Part shown: positions 27,146-36,903 of the stretch, piece by piece
Numbering within the stretch: position 1 is the first letter of the stretch
Layout of the letters: the number at the start of each line of letters is the position of its first letter
Origin: Rhizobium sp. Root1203
GTDB taxonomy: Bacteria > Pseudomonadota > Alphaproteobacteria > Rhizobiales > Rhizobiaceae
Length of the DNA: 64,000 bases
Assembly (NCBI RefSeq): GCF_001424945.1
Contig: NZ_LMCW01000005.1
Location: 1-64,000, forward strand
Direction of reading: 5' to 3'
Made by a program: the position numbers and the translations under genes
Notes under the pieces: generated by a model
What the model saw: only the letters and a program-made list of their open reading frames with translations
Databases searched by the model: none
What the model was told of the DNA's origin: nothing

Positions 27146-27178
27146 GCATCCGATATACCGAACAAGGGGGAACCCCGC

Positions 27179-28855
<1,677 letters not shown>

Positions 28856-28857
28856 GA

Positions 28858-29113
28858 CTAGATCAGTCGGATAAGGCCGCCGTATCGTGCGACGGTCTTA
28901 TCCACTGTCAGCAAAACCAGTCCCTCGGAAAAGGCTTGTGCGATCAGCAGGCGGTCGAAAGGATCTCCGTGAATGGTTGGAAGATTTTCGACCGCGGCCG
29001 CGTGCTCCCCTGTGACGAGAAGCTCCTCGAAGCCATTTCTCTAGCAGGAAGCGCCGCAACAGCCCCGCGGTGATCGAAGTTGGGCGCCGCCTGAGCTTGA
29101 TCGCGACTTCCTG
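28858..29113 (-). pseudogene. Remnant of a PIN-domain (VapC-type) toxin gene
   Basis: On the minus strand a run starting near 29113 reads QEVAIKLRRRPTS...LLRRFLLE. After a frame change around 29035-29040 it continues RNGFEELLVTGEHAAAV, then IHGDPFDRLLIAQAFSEGL, LLTVDKTVARYGG and stop TAG at 28858-28860. This is the second half of the common rhizobial PIN toxin, including the conserved GDPFDRLLIAQA block with its acidic residue and the TxDK tail. The first half (with the first catalytic Asp) is missing and the two parts are in different frames, so it cannot be functional. No antitoxin gene is next to it. It lies between hutU and hutD. Confidence 0.75.
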
Positions 29114-29139
29114 CCTTTTTTTGCAATGATGGAGACAGA

Positions 29140-29724
29140 ATGCCCCGCGCCACCGTCCTCAATGCCAGCACCTACCGCCGCATGCCCTGGAAGAACGGTG
29201 GGGGCGAGACAGTGGAAATTGCAATATCGCCCGAGGGAGCCGCGCTCTCGGAGTTCGACTGGCGCATCAGCATGGCGACGGTGGCGACTGACGGACCGTT
29301 TTCGAGCTTTCCCGGCATCGACCGCACGCTGTCGATCCTGGAGGGCAACGGCATATCGCTTGCGATCGATGGAGGCCATCCCCTGGTCCTGACCCAGGAG
29401 AGCGATCCGCTGGCCTTTCCCGCCGATGTCGCGGTTTCGGCGGTGCTTGCTGCTGGAACGATTGCCGACCTCAACGTCATGACGCGACGCGACACACTCC
29501 GTCATCACGTCGAACGTCTCGACATCGGTGGAAGCGACAGCGTTCGCGTCGATGCGCGGACCTGGATCGTACTGTGCCACCGGGGAACTCTCGCCCTCCA
29601 GTGGGAAGATGGAAAGGCCGAACTCGATCCGGGCGATTCTGTCCTGCTGGAAGGCGCCATGGGCATGGTGGTCGCACTGACGGGCCATGCGCGCATCTAT
29701 CGCATCTCGATCGTCAACGTCTGA
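29140..29724 (+). CDS. hutD: HutD-family protein
   Basis: Protein of 194 residues with a cupin-like fold. Family blocks: YRRMPWKNGGGETVEIAISP at the N-terminus, FDWRISMATV, GPFSSFPGIDR and DLNVMTRRD in the middle. HutD has no proven enzyme activity; in Pseudomonas it is thought to limit hut expression by binding a pathway intermediate. It is the last gene of the hut cluster, 284 bp after hutU. The toxin remnant fills most of that gap. Confidence 0.88.
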   Translation: MPRATVLNASTYRRMPWKNGGGETVEIAISPEGAALSEFDWRISMATVATDGPFSSFPGIDRTLSILEGNGISLAIDGGHPLVLTQESDPLAFPADVAVSAVLAAGTIADLNVMTRRDTLRHHVERLDIGGSDSVRVDARTWIVLCHRGTLALQWEDGKAELDPGDSVLLEGAMGMVVALTGHARIYRISIVNV

Positions 29725-29786
29725 GTGTCGCAACGGCACGTGGTGCGTTCGGCCAGAATGACAAAACGATATTGTCACTAATCTCT

Positions 29787-29805
29787 ATAAAATAGATAGT
29801 TTTAT
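29787..29805. promoter_or_regulatory. AT-rich inverted repeat upstream of tauA
   Basis: ATAAAA-N7-TTTTAT lies about 90 bp before tauA. A possible -35 TTGTCA (29772-29777) precedes it, with GATAGT at 17-bp spacing. Suggestive only. The rest of the gap 29725-29893 shows nothing else. Confidence 0.3.
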
Positions 29806-29893
29806 CTGTGTAAGTGCGGGTACCCGCCGTAGTGTTTCCCTGTCGAAATAGTTCACGCGCTGGAGCAGACGCTCAGCCGCAAGGGGGCGAAAC

Positions 29894-30907
29894 ATGAATA
29901 TCAAGACTCTATTTGCCGCGTTCACGCTCGGGTCCGCCGTCCTGGCCGCACCCTTCATGGCCCAGGCGGCCGACAAGAAGGTGGTCGTTGCCTATCAAAC
30001 CGACGCCTTGCCGTCGTCCGTGGCGATCGCCAACGGCGAATTTGTCAAGGCGACTGGCTACGACATCGATTTCCGGAAGTTCAATTCCGGAGCGGAAATC
30101 TTCGCGGCGATCGCCTCGGGGGATGTTCAGATCGGCTACGTCGGCTCAAGCCCGTTCGCGGCAGCGACGTCGCGCGGCCTTGAGGTCAAGGCGTTCTACC
30201 TCTCGTCGATTTCGGGTATTGACGAAGCGCTGGTCGTTCGCAATGGCTCCGGTATCCAGTCGCTCTCGGATCTCAAGGGCAAGAAGCTGGCTGCGGCGCC
30301 CGTTTCCACCGATCACTATCAGCTTCTCGCCTTGATCAAGTCGCTCGGCCTGACGGAGAAGGATGTTCAGGTCTTCGCTATCCCGCAGCCCGAAATCGTC
30401 GCAAGCTACAATCGCGGCGATATCGACGGCGGCTTCGTCTGGGATCCGGCCCTCACCGAGCTCAAGAAGAACGGAAAGGTCCTCGTCACGTCCAAGGACG
30501 TTGCCGACAAGGGCGCGCCGACCTTCTCGGCCTGGGTCGCCGCCTCGAAGTTCGCCGATGAAAATCCGGCGTTCCTCAAGAGCTTTGCCGGTGTGATCGA
30601 CAAGTACTACGCTTCCTTCGCAGCCGACAAGAAGGCCTGGCAGGCCGACAGTGACAACGCCAAGCTTCTCGCCAAGGCGCTGGGTGGCACGGCCGAGCAA
30701 CAGGCGGCTGCGTTGAAGAACCTTACCTTGCTCACGCCTGAAGTTCAGGCGTCCGAGGCCTGGCTGGGCGGCGGAGAAAAGTCGGGTGCGGCCAAGATCC
30801 TCAAGGACACGGCGGCCTTCCTGAAGGAGCAGGGCAAGGTGTCGGAGGTGCTGCCGAGCTACGCGGCCTTCGTCACGGCAGACGCTTTTGCCAACGCAAG
30901 CAACTGA
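29894..30907 (+). CDS. tauA: Taurine/sulfonate ABC transporter binding protein
   Basis: Periplasmic binding protein of 337 residues with a signal peptide (residues 1-25, cleavage at AQAADK). It matches TauA through VVVAYQTDALPSSVA, FRKFNSGAEIFAAIASGDVQ, IGYVGSSPFAAA, PVSTDHYQLLALIK, SYNRGDIDGGFVWDPAL and FLKEQGKV. Taurine (2-aminoethanesulfonate) is the expected ligand, though related proteins take other sulfonates. It is followed by a strong hairpin and then tauB and tauC. Confidence 0.9.
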   Translation: MNIKTLFAAFTLGSAVLAAPFMAQAADKKVVVAYQTDALPSSVAIANGEFVKATGYDIDFRKFNSGAEIFAAIASGDVQIGYVGSSPFAAATSRGLEVKAFYLSSISGIDEALVVRNGSGIQSLSDLKGKKLAAAPVSTDHYQLLALIKSLGLTEKDVQVFAIPQPEIVASYNRGDIDGGFVWDPALTELKKNGKVLVTSKDVADKGAPTFSAWVAASKFADENPAFLKSFAGVIDKYYASFAADKKAWQADSDNAKLLAKALGGTAEQQAAALKNLTLLTPEVQASEAWLGGGEKSGAAKILKDTAAFLKEQGKVSEVLPSYAAFVTADAFANASN

Positions 30908-30925
30908 TCGGATCCTCCCGGGGAA

Positions 30926-30950
30926 CGCTGGCGCGACAATCGCGCCGGCG
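30926..30950 (+). terminator. Attenuator-like hairpin between tauA and tauB
   Basis: An 11-bp stem (CGCTGGCGCGA/TCGCGCCGGCG, one G-T pair) with a 3-nt loop. A CCTCTTTTTG tract follows at 30952-30961. It has the form of a Rho-independent terminator yet sits inside the operon, 24 bp before tauB. Confidence 0.7.
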
Positions 30951-30973
30951 TCCTCTTTTTGAAGAGACAGCCC

Positions 30974-31765
30974 ATGCTCAAAGTCGATCACGCGAGCGTC
31001 TATTTCAGGACGCGAGATGGCCAAACGGTTCATGCCCTCGATCGTGTTTCGCTCGATATTCCGGACAACAGCTTCGTGGTCGCTCTCGGCGCATCGGGTT
31101 GCGGCAAGTCGACGCTGTTGAACGCGATCGCGGGCTTTCTGCCGCTCTCCGAGGGGGCGATAACGCTCGACGGGCGACACATCGCTGGACCCGGCGCCGA
31201 TCGCGGAGTGGTGTTCCAGAAGGACACGCTCCTCCCCTGGAAATCCGTCATAGACAATGTCGCGCTCGGGCTGAAATTTGCAGGGTTGCCGAGGGCTACC
31301 CGTCGGGCGCGTGCAGAAGAGTTGCTTCACCTGGTCGGGCTCAAGGATTTCACGAACGCGTTTCCCTATGAACTGTCGGGCGGCATGCGCCAGCGTGTCG
31401 GCATTGCCCGGGCGCTCGCAACGGAGCCCGACGTATTGTTGATGGACGAGCCGTTCGGGGCCTTGGACAGCCTGACGCGCGAACAGATGCAAGAGCTTCT
31501 GGTGTCGATCTGGAGGACGACCCGCAAGCGCATTGTCTTTATCACCCACTCGATCGACGAAGCTTTGTTCCTCGGCACGCAGGTGGTCGTGATGTCGCCG
31601 CGTCCCGGTAGGATCGTCGCGCGTTTCAACCTGGATTTCGTGCGACAGCTCGCCGAAACCGGAGATTCGCGGTCGGTAAAGACCTCACCGGAGTTCGTCA
31701 GCCTGCGCGAAGAGATCCGCGGCATCCTGCATGGTTCGACCGAATTGAGGAGTGCGGCGGAATGA
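30974..31765 (+). CDS. tauB: Taurine ABC transporter ATP-binding protein
   Basis: ATPase of 263 residues. Walker [10 protein letters not shown] lies near residue 42, the Q-loop is in [14 protein letters not shown], the signature is [15 protein letters not shown] and Walker B is [25 protein letters not shown] carries the switch His. The QKDTLLPW block is typical of the TauB/SsuB branch. The ATG at 30974 is used; an in-frame TTG at 30959 overlaps the hairpin's T-run and has no ribosome site. It overlaps tauC by 4 bp. Confidence 0.92.
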   Translation: MLKVDHASVYFRTRDGQTVHALDRVSLDIPDNSFVVALGASGCGKSTLLNAIAGFLPLSEGAITLDGRHIAGPGADRGVVFQKDTLLPWKSVIDNVALGLKFAGLPRATRRARAEELLHLVGLKDFTNAFPYELSGGMRQRVGIARALATEPDVLLMDEPFGALDSLTREQMQELLVSIWRTTRKRIVFITHSIDEALFLGTQVVVMSPRPGRIVARFNLDFVRQLAETGDSRSVKTSPEFVSLREEIRGILHGSTELRSAAE

Positions 31766-32616
31766 GCGAGTTGACACAGACCGGACACGTCCTCAAAAGC
31801 GCTGCCGCCGACCAGCCTATCCCTGTGAAGATGAAGGGCTTCGGCGTGGGAGAACGGCCCACTATCGTCATCAGCATCGGAACTGCCGTAGCACTTCTGG
31901 CGGCTTGGTGGCTCGTCGCGAAGTTGGCATTGGTGCCGCATCTGTTCCTGCCGACGCCCCAGGAGGTCTGGACCCAGCTTGGTGCCGTCTATCGCGACGG
32001 CTATGCTGGCGCCTCCCTGTCCGAACACATTTCCGCCAGCCTCTTCAGGATTGTCACTGCTGCGGCGATCGCGACGGTGGTCGGCATCCCCGTCGGCCTT
32101 GTGATGGGGCTCAATCGTTGGGTAAAGGGCATCCTCGACACGCCGATCGAATTCTACTGGCCGCTGCCCCCGCTTGCCTACCTGCCGCTGATGATCATCT
32201 GGCTGGGAATCGGGGAAACATCCAAGGTAACCCTTCTGGTGCTTGCGATGTTCGCACCCATTTGCCTGTCGGCACAAGCCGGCGTCCGTTCGCTGCCCGT
32301 CGAGCGGGTGAATGCCGCACGGTCCCTTGGCGCCAAACCCTGGCAGCTCCTCCTCAGCATCGTATTGCCCTCGGCCCTGCCGGAGATCCTGACCGGCTTG
32401 AGGATCGCGCTTGGCGTTGGCTGGAGCACCCTTGTCGCCGCCGAGCTCATCGCGTCCAATCGCGGCATCGGCTACATGATCATGTCCGCGTCCCAGTTTC
32501 TGGCGACGGACGTGGTTTTCGTCGGCATAGGGATCATCGCCGCCTGCGCATTTGCCTTCAGCGCTTCCGTTCGGATACTGGAAGCCGTGCTCGTTCCGTG
32601 GAAAGGAAAGAGTTAG
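31762..32616 (+). CDS. tauC: Taurine ABC transporter permease
   Basis: Permease of 284 residues with about six membrane segments. TauC/SsuC landmarks: [52 protein letters not shown] and the coupling loop [21 protein letters not shown]. The start ATGA overlaps the tauB stop. The flavin monooxygenase gene follows after 72 bp in the same direction, so the four genes are probably one operon. Confidence 0.93.
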   Translation: MSELTQTGHVLKSAAADQPIPVKMKGFGVGERPTIVISIGTAVALLAAWWLVAKLALVPHLFLPTPQEVWTQLGAVYRDGYAGASLSEHISASLFRIVTAAAIATVVGIPVGLVMGLNRWVKGILDTPIEFYWPLPPLAYLPLMIIWLGIGETSKVTLLVLAMFAPICLSAQAGVRSLPVERVNAARSLGAKPWQLLLSIVLPSALPEILTGLRIALGVGWSTLVAAELIASNRGIGYMIMSASQFLATDVVFVGIGIIAACAFAFSASVRILEAVLVPWKGKS

Positions 32617-32688
32617 CACGGGACAAATCGCCCGTATGGTCCTACAAACCAGTCGTTGGGGACGCTCCCCGGCATGGGGGAGCGTTCG

Positions 32689-34044
32689 ATGAAGCAGATG
32701 CAGATCTACGCCTTCGACATGAACTGCGTCGGCCATATCAATCATGGAATGTGGACGCATCCGCGCGATACGTCGTTGCACTATACCGATCTCGACTACT
32801 GGACGGAGTTTGCGCGAACGGCCGAACGCGGCAAGCTCGACGGCATCTTTCTTGCCGACATCGTCGGTGTCTACGACGTCTACAGGGGAAGTCCGGCCCC
32901 TGTCATCGAGACCGGTGCACAGATCCCGGTCAACGATCCGCTGATGCCGATCTCGGCGATGGCCTATGTGACGAAGCACCTTGGCTTCGGCGTCACCGTC
33001 AACACGACATACGAGCCGCCCTTTCTGCTCGCGCGGCGCATGTCGACGCTCGACCACCTCACCAAGGGGCGGATCGGCTGGAACGTAGTCACCGGTTACC
33101 TCGACAGCGCTGCCCGCAGCATGGGCTTCGACGCATTGCCCGAGCATGACGCCCGCTATGACGCAGCCGAGGAATACCTCGAAATCCTCTACAAGCTCTG
33201 GGAGGGAAGCTGGGACGACGATGCCGCTGTGCGCGACAAGACCCGCGGTATCTTTGCCGATGCGTCGAAGGTGCGCGCGGTCAGCCATCTGGGCAAGTAC
33301 TACAGGATGGAAGGCATTCACCTTGCGGAACCGTCGCCGCAGCGCACCCCCTTGCTCTTCCAGGCCGGCGCTTCTGCGCGTGGCCAGGATTTTGCGGCCC
33401 GCCACGCCGAATGCGTGTTCATCGCCACGCCCACGCCGCAAGCGGCGAGACCGACGGTGGACGTTTTGCGTGGCAAGGCGTCAGCGATGGGGCGCGGGGC
33501 TGATGCCTTGTGCGTCCTGAGCCTGATTACCGTCGTCGCAGGACGCACGCAGAAAGAGGCGGAAGACAAGCTCGAGGACTATCGCCGCCACGCAAGTGTG
33601 GAAGCATCGCTTGCCCACTACTCGGCATCGATCGGTATCGATCTCTCGCGATACGGTCTGGACGATCCGATCGACCGGGTATCAACCAATGCCAATCAGT
33701 CGGCGCTGTCGGCCATTACCAGGCAAGCGCCGAAGCCTATGACGCTTCGGGAGATCACCGACCAAATGGTGCTCGGCAGTCGCATGAAGCCGATTGTCGG
33801 CTCGCCGGAGCATATCGCGGATCGCCTGCAGGGATGGATCGAGGATGGCGACATCGACGGCTTCAACCTCGCGCGGACCGTTGCGCCGGAAAGTCTGGCC
33901 GACTTCATCGACCTCGTCGTCCCGGTGCTGCAGGAGCGCGGGCTGTTCAAGGCGGACTATGCCGAGGGACCGCTTCGACAGAAGCTCTTCGGCGGCAACG
34001 GCAGGCTGCCTTCCTCGCACCCCGCCGCGCAGTTTCGCCGTTGA
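32689..34044 (+). CDS. FMN-dependent monooxygenase of the NtaA/SnaA/DszA (LLM) family
   Basis: Flavoenzyme of 451 residues with a bacterial-luciferase-like barrel. Family blocks: AFDMNCVGHINHGMW, LDYWTEFARTAERGKLDGIF, LADIVGVYDVY, TVNTTYEPPFLLARRMSTLD, GRIGWNVVTGYLDSAARSMG and LFQAGASARGQDFAARHAE. It needs reduced FMN from a separate reductase, which is not encoded nearby. Next to tauABC it could cleave an organosulfur compound, in place of TauD or SsuD, neither of which is here. The start at 32689 has GGGGGAG upstream. Its stop codon directly touches the stop codon of the convergent metI. Confidence 0.87.
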   Translation: MKQMQIYAFDMNCVGHINHGMWTHPRDTSLHYTDLDYWTEFARTAERGKLDGIFLADIVGVYDVYRGSPAPVIETGAQIPVNDPLMPISAMAYVTKHLGFGVTVNTTYEPPFLLARRMSTLDHLTKGRIGWNVVTGYLDSAARSMGFDALPEHDARYDAAEEYLEILYKLWEGSWDDDAAVRDKTRGIFADASKVRAVSHLGKYYRMEGIHLAEPSPQRTPLLFQAGASARGQDFAARHAECVFIATPTPQAARPTVDVLRGKASAMGRGADALCVLSLITVVAGRTQKEAEDKLEDYRRHASVEASLAHYSASIGIDLSRYGLDDPIDRVSTNANQSALSAITRQAPKPMTLREITDQMVLGSRMKPIVGSPEHIADRLQGWIEDGDIDGFNLARTVAPESLADFIDLVVPVLQERGLFKADYAEGPLRQKLFGGNGRLPSSHPAAQFRR

Positions 34045-34704
34045 CTATTTGTGATCCAGCCTGGTGACAAAGCGGTCGCCGAGCCATTGTATGCCGCAGA
34101 CGAGCACGATCAGGACGGCGACAACCGCGACCATGACGGCGGTTTCGAAGCGCTGGTAGCCATAGCGGATCGCAAGGTCCCCCAGCCCGCCGGCGCCGAT
34201 CGCACCGGCCATCGCGGACGCACCGATCAGCGTCACCAGCGTGACGGTGAACCCCGCCACGATTCCCGGCAGCGCTTCCGGCACCAGCACTTCCCTGACG
34301 ATCGTCCAGCGGTTGCCACCCATGGCACGCACCGCGTCGATCAGGCCGCGATCAACCTCCCGCAGCGACACTTCGGCAATACGCGCATAGTACGGCGTGG
34401 CCGCAATCGCCAGAGGCACGATCGCCGCCCAGGTGCCAAGGGCCGTTCCGACAATCAGTCGTGTCAGCGGGATCAGGGCTACAAGCAGAATGATGAAAGG
34501 GACCGCACGGAAGCCGTTGACGATGGCGCCGAGAATGCTGTTGACCCACAGGTTTTCGGCAATGCCGCCACGGTTTGTCAGTACCAGCGCAAGGCCGAGC
34601 GGCAGGCCGAATACCAGCGAGATCAGGCCCGATGCACCGGTCATCAGGATCGTCTCCCAGAGGGAACGAAGCAAAAGATTAAACATGATCGGTGTCATAG
34701 CCAA
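34045..34704 (-). CDS. metI: Methionine ABC transporter permease
   Basis: Permease of 219 residues with five or six membrane segments, the size of MetI. The N-terminus MTPIMFNLLLRSLWETI and the coupling loop VRAMGGNRWTIVREVLVPEALP match the family. GASAMAGAIGAGGLGDLAIRYGYQRF near the C-terminus is diagnostic. Several ATG codons (34704, 34698, 34686) could start it; the first overlaps metN by 26 bp. It ends the metQ-metN-metI operon. Confidence 0.93.
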   Translation of the reverse strand: MAMTPIMFNLLLRSLWETILMTGASGLISLVFGLPLGLALVLTNRGGIAENLWVNSILGAIVNGFRAVPFIILLVALIPLTRLIVGTALGTWAAIVPLAIAATPYYARIAEVSLREVDRGLIDAVRAMGGNRWTIVREVLVPEALPGIVAGFTVTLVTLIGASAMAGAIGAGGLGDLAIRYGYQRFETAVMVAVVAVLIVLVCGIQWLGDRFVTRLDHK

Positions 34705-35764
34705 GCACCTCTACCCGCGCCGAGCGGGCTTTCAGGAATTGTTCGACCTTGTCCTTCAACGCCGGATCGCGCGTCGGGACGGCCACGAAGAACCGCGCCA
34801 CCGGCTGGTTCTGGATATGATCGATGCCGCCATGAACGAGCCGGAACGAATGCGGCAGGGCTGCCGACAGGTCGGCAAACAGAGCGCCCTGCGCTTCCGG
34901 ACCAGCGAGATCGATGCTGAGAATGACCTCGGTCCCGGAACCGGGTGAGAGCCGCGCTGCTATATGCTCCGGCAGCTGCGGACGGCTTCCCGCAAGCAGG
35001 CTCTTGGTGATCGGAGCCTTCGGATCGGCGAAGACCGACCAGACCTGACCCTCCTCCACGATACGGCCGGCATCGATCACGGCGACGCGGTCTGCAATGT
35101 TGCGCACGACTTCCATCTCGTGAGTGATCAGCAGGATCGTCAGACCGAGCTTGCGGTTAATGTCCTTCAGGAGCACCAGGATCGAACGTGTCGTTTCCGG
35201 ATCGAGCGCGGAGGTCGCCTCGTCGGAGAGAAGCAAAGCCGGCCGCGCGGCAAGCGCGCGGGCAATGCCGACGCGCTGCTTCTGCCCACCAGACAGCGAT
35301 GATGGATAAGCCTTCGCCTTCTCGGAAAGACCGACGAGCTGAAGGAGTTCATGCGCCCGCTTCAGCCGTTCGGCCTTGGCGACACCGGCAATCTTCAGGG
35401 GCAGGGCGACGTTGTCTTCGACGGTCTTTGCCGACAGCAGATTGAAGTGCTGGAAAATCATGCCGACGCGCCGGCGCAACGGCTGCAATTCTTTTTCGTC
35501 AAGTCCGGTGATGCTGCGCCCCTCGATCTCGATCTCGCCGCTATCGGGGCGTTCCAAACCGTTCAGGCAGCGAATGAGTGTTGACTTACCGGCGCCACTG
35601 CGACCAATGATTCCAAGGATTTCGCCCTTTCGGACAGTCAGAGATATGCCGTCCAGTGCCGCGGTTGCACCAAAATGCCGCTGAACATCGATGAGCCGGA
35701 CCACCTCTTCGGCCTCGGTCTCCGGCGGCGCCTCGATTACGGAGGCGGAAACAAACGAATTCAT
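34679..35764 (-). CDS. metN: Methionine ABC transporter ATP-binding protein
   Basis: ATPase of 361 residues. Motifs: Walker A GRSGAGKST, Q-loop VGMIFQHFNLLSAKTV (typical MetN), signature [15 protein letters not shown], Walker B LLLSDEATSALDPETT and switch His in LITHEMEVV. The last 90 residues form the NIL regulatory domain that binds methionine and inhibits transport in the E. coli homologue. The start MNSFVSA at 35764 is preferred to an extension into the intercistronic hairpin. Confidence 0.94.
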   Translation of the reverse strand: MNSFVSASVIEAPPETEAEEVVRLIDVQRHFGATAALDGISLTVRKGEILGIIGRSGAGKSTLIRCLNGLERPDSGEIEIEGRSITGLDEKELQPLRRRVGMIFQHFNLLSAKTVEDNVALPLKIAGVAKAERLKRAHELLQLVGLSEKAKAYPSSLSGGQKQRVGIARALAARPALLLSDEATSALDPETTRSILVLLKDINRKLGLTILLITHEMEVVRNIADRVAVIDAGRIVEEGQVWSVFADPKAPITKSLLAGSRPQLPEHIAARLSPGSGTEVILSIDLAGPEAQGALFADLSAALPHSFRLVHGGIDHIQNQPVARFFVAVPTRDPALKDKVEQFLKARSARVEVLGYDTDHV

Positions 35765-35786
35765 AGTCTTTCCCTTCGGAAACGCC

Positions 35787-35823
35787 CAAGGCGGCCCGGG
35801 CAAGGAACGCCCGGACCGCCTTG
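35787..35823 (-). terminator. Intercistronic hairpin between metQ and metN
   Basis: A 15-bp stem with one mismatch (arms 35787-35801 and 35809-35823, cores CAAGGCGG/CCGCCTTG and CCGGGC/GCCCGG) and a 7-nt loop. There is no true T-run on the minus strand (GGCGTTTCC follows). It lies 34 bp after the metQ stop and 22 bp before metN. Confidence 0.6.
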
Positions 35824-35857
35824 TTCAACGCACCCAACCCCTAGGCGCGAATGTTGA

Positions 35858-36694
35858 TCAGTAGGCGCTGACGCCGGTACCCTTATACACCTTGTCGAAC
35901 TCGGCCTTAACCGTATCGTTCTGGTAGGACGAAACGAGCGTCTTCACCCACGCCTCGTTCTCGCTGCCCTGTTTGACCGCGATGAAATTGCGGTATGGAT
36001 TGTCAGCGATCGGCTCCTGCGCGATGCGGTCGGAGGCGGAAAGTCCGCTCTTCAATGCCCAGTCGGTGTTGACGACGGCAGCATCCAGGTCGTCGATCGC
36101 CCGGCCGACGACGCCGGCGTCGAGTTCCTTGATCTCGATCTTCTTCGGATTTTCGACGATGTCCGTAACGGTGGCCAGGATGCCGGTGCCGTCCTTGAGC
36201 TTGATCAGGCCCTCGTTCTGCAGGACGCGCAGGGCACGGCCTTCGTTTGACGGGTCGTTCGGCACGCCGATGACGGCACCTTCCGGAACTTCTGAAATCG
36301 CCTTGTACTTCTTGGTGTAGAGGCCGATCGGCCAGACGCCGGTATAGCCGACGCGGACGATATGATAGCCGTGTTGCTGCACCTGATTGTCGAGATAAGG
36401 CTGATGCTGGAAGGCGTTGGCGTCGATTTCGCCGCGCTCGAGCGCTTCGTTCGGCTGTGTATAGTCGTTGAAGACAACCGTCTCGATCTTGAGACCGCTC
36501 TTCCCGGCCTCGGCGGCCACGACGCGCCAGACGTCTTCGTCCTCGCCGCTCATGATGCCGACCTTGATCGACTTGTCCTCGGCAAAGGAAGGAACTGGGG
36601 CGGCAAAAGTAACCAGAGCGGCGGCAGACGCGGCGATCGCTGCGAGGCTCGCGCGGCGCGTCAGGCTGAATTTGGCGGACGTCTTCTTGTTCAT
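35858..36694 (-). CDS. metQ: Methionine-binding protein of the MetNIQ importer
   Basis: Binding protein of 278 residues in the NlpA/MetQ family: IKVGIMSGEDEDVWRVVAAEA, VVFNDYTQPNEALERGEIDANAFQHQPYLD, GVPNDPSNEGRALRVLQNEGLI and NTDWALKSGL. Many MetQ proteins are lipoproteins. This one has a cleavable signal (TRRASLAAIAASAAALVTFA, cleavage after PSFA) with no lipobox cysteine, so it is probably soluble in the periplasm. First gene of its operon. Confidence 0.92.
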   Translation of the reverse strand: MNKKTSAKFSLTRRASLAAIAASAAALVTFAAPVPSFAEDKSIKVGIMSGEDEDVWRVVAAEAGKSGLKIETVVFNDYTQPNEALERGEIDANAFQHQPYLDNQVQQHGYHIVRVGYTGVWPIGLYTKKYKAISEVPEGAVIGVPNDPSNEGRALRVLQNEGLIKLKDGTGILATVTDIVENPKKIEIKELDAGVVGRAIDDLDAAVVNTDWALKSGLSASDRIAQEPIADNPYRNFIAVKQGSENEAWVKTLVSSYQNDTVKAEFDKVYKGTGVSAY

Positions 36695-36841
36695 TGTGGT
36701 GTTTCCCGTCTTACATTGATGAGGTAGCCTCAAAACAATGAGATAATTTCAAAAACGGACACAAGAAACCAAGTACGCCGATCTCTATTGTGCTGCACTG
36801 CGGGAAAACTCTTCGGCGCCTGCGCAAATTGGGGGGATAAA

Positions 36842-36862
36842 ATTCTACCTAATTTGTAGAAT
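36842..36862. promoter_or_regulatory. Candidate operator between metQ and the COG4529 gene
   Basis: Perfect inverted repeat ATTCTAC-N7-GTAGAAT in the 209-bp divergent gap (36695-36903). It is 41 bp before the plus-strand start and about 148 bp before metQ. I see no SAM riboswitch in the gap. The bound protein is unknown. Confidence 0.4.
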
Positions 36863-36903
36863 ATTGCCGTTGCCGGTCCACCGACCGAACTTTAAATTAC
36901 ATC

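Noticed and set aside
28869..28903. Hairpin GGATAAGG/CCTTATCC-like after hutU as a terminator
   Set aside because: The stem (11 bp with G-T) lacks a T-run on either strand and falls within the coding remains of the PIN toxin, where it reads as ordinary sequence.
36695..36903. SAM-type riboswitch in front of metQ
   Set aside because: I found no SAM-I or SAM-II-like core or conserved pseudoknot pairing by eye; only the 21-bp DNA inverted repeat stands out. A covariance-model search would settle it.
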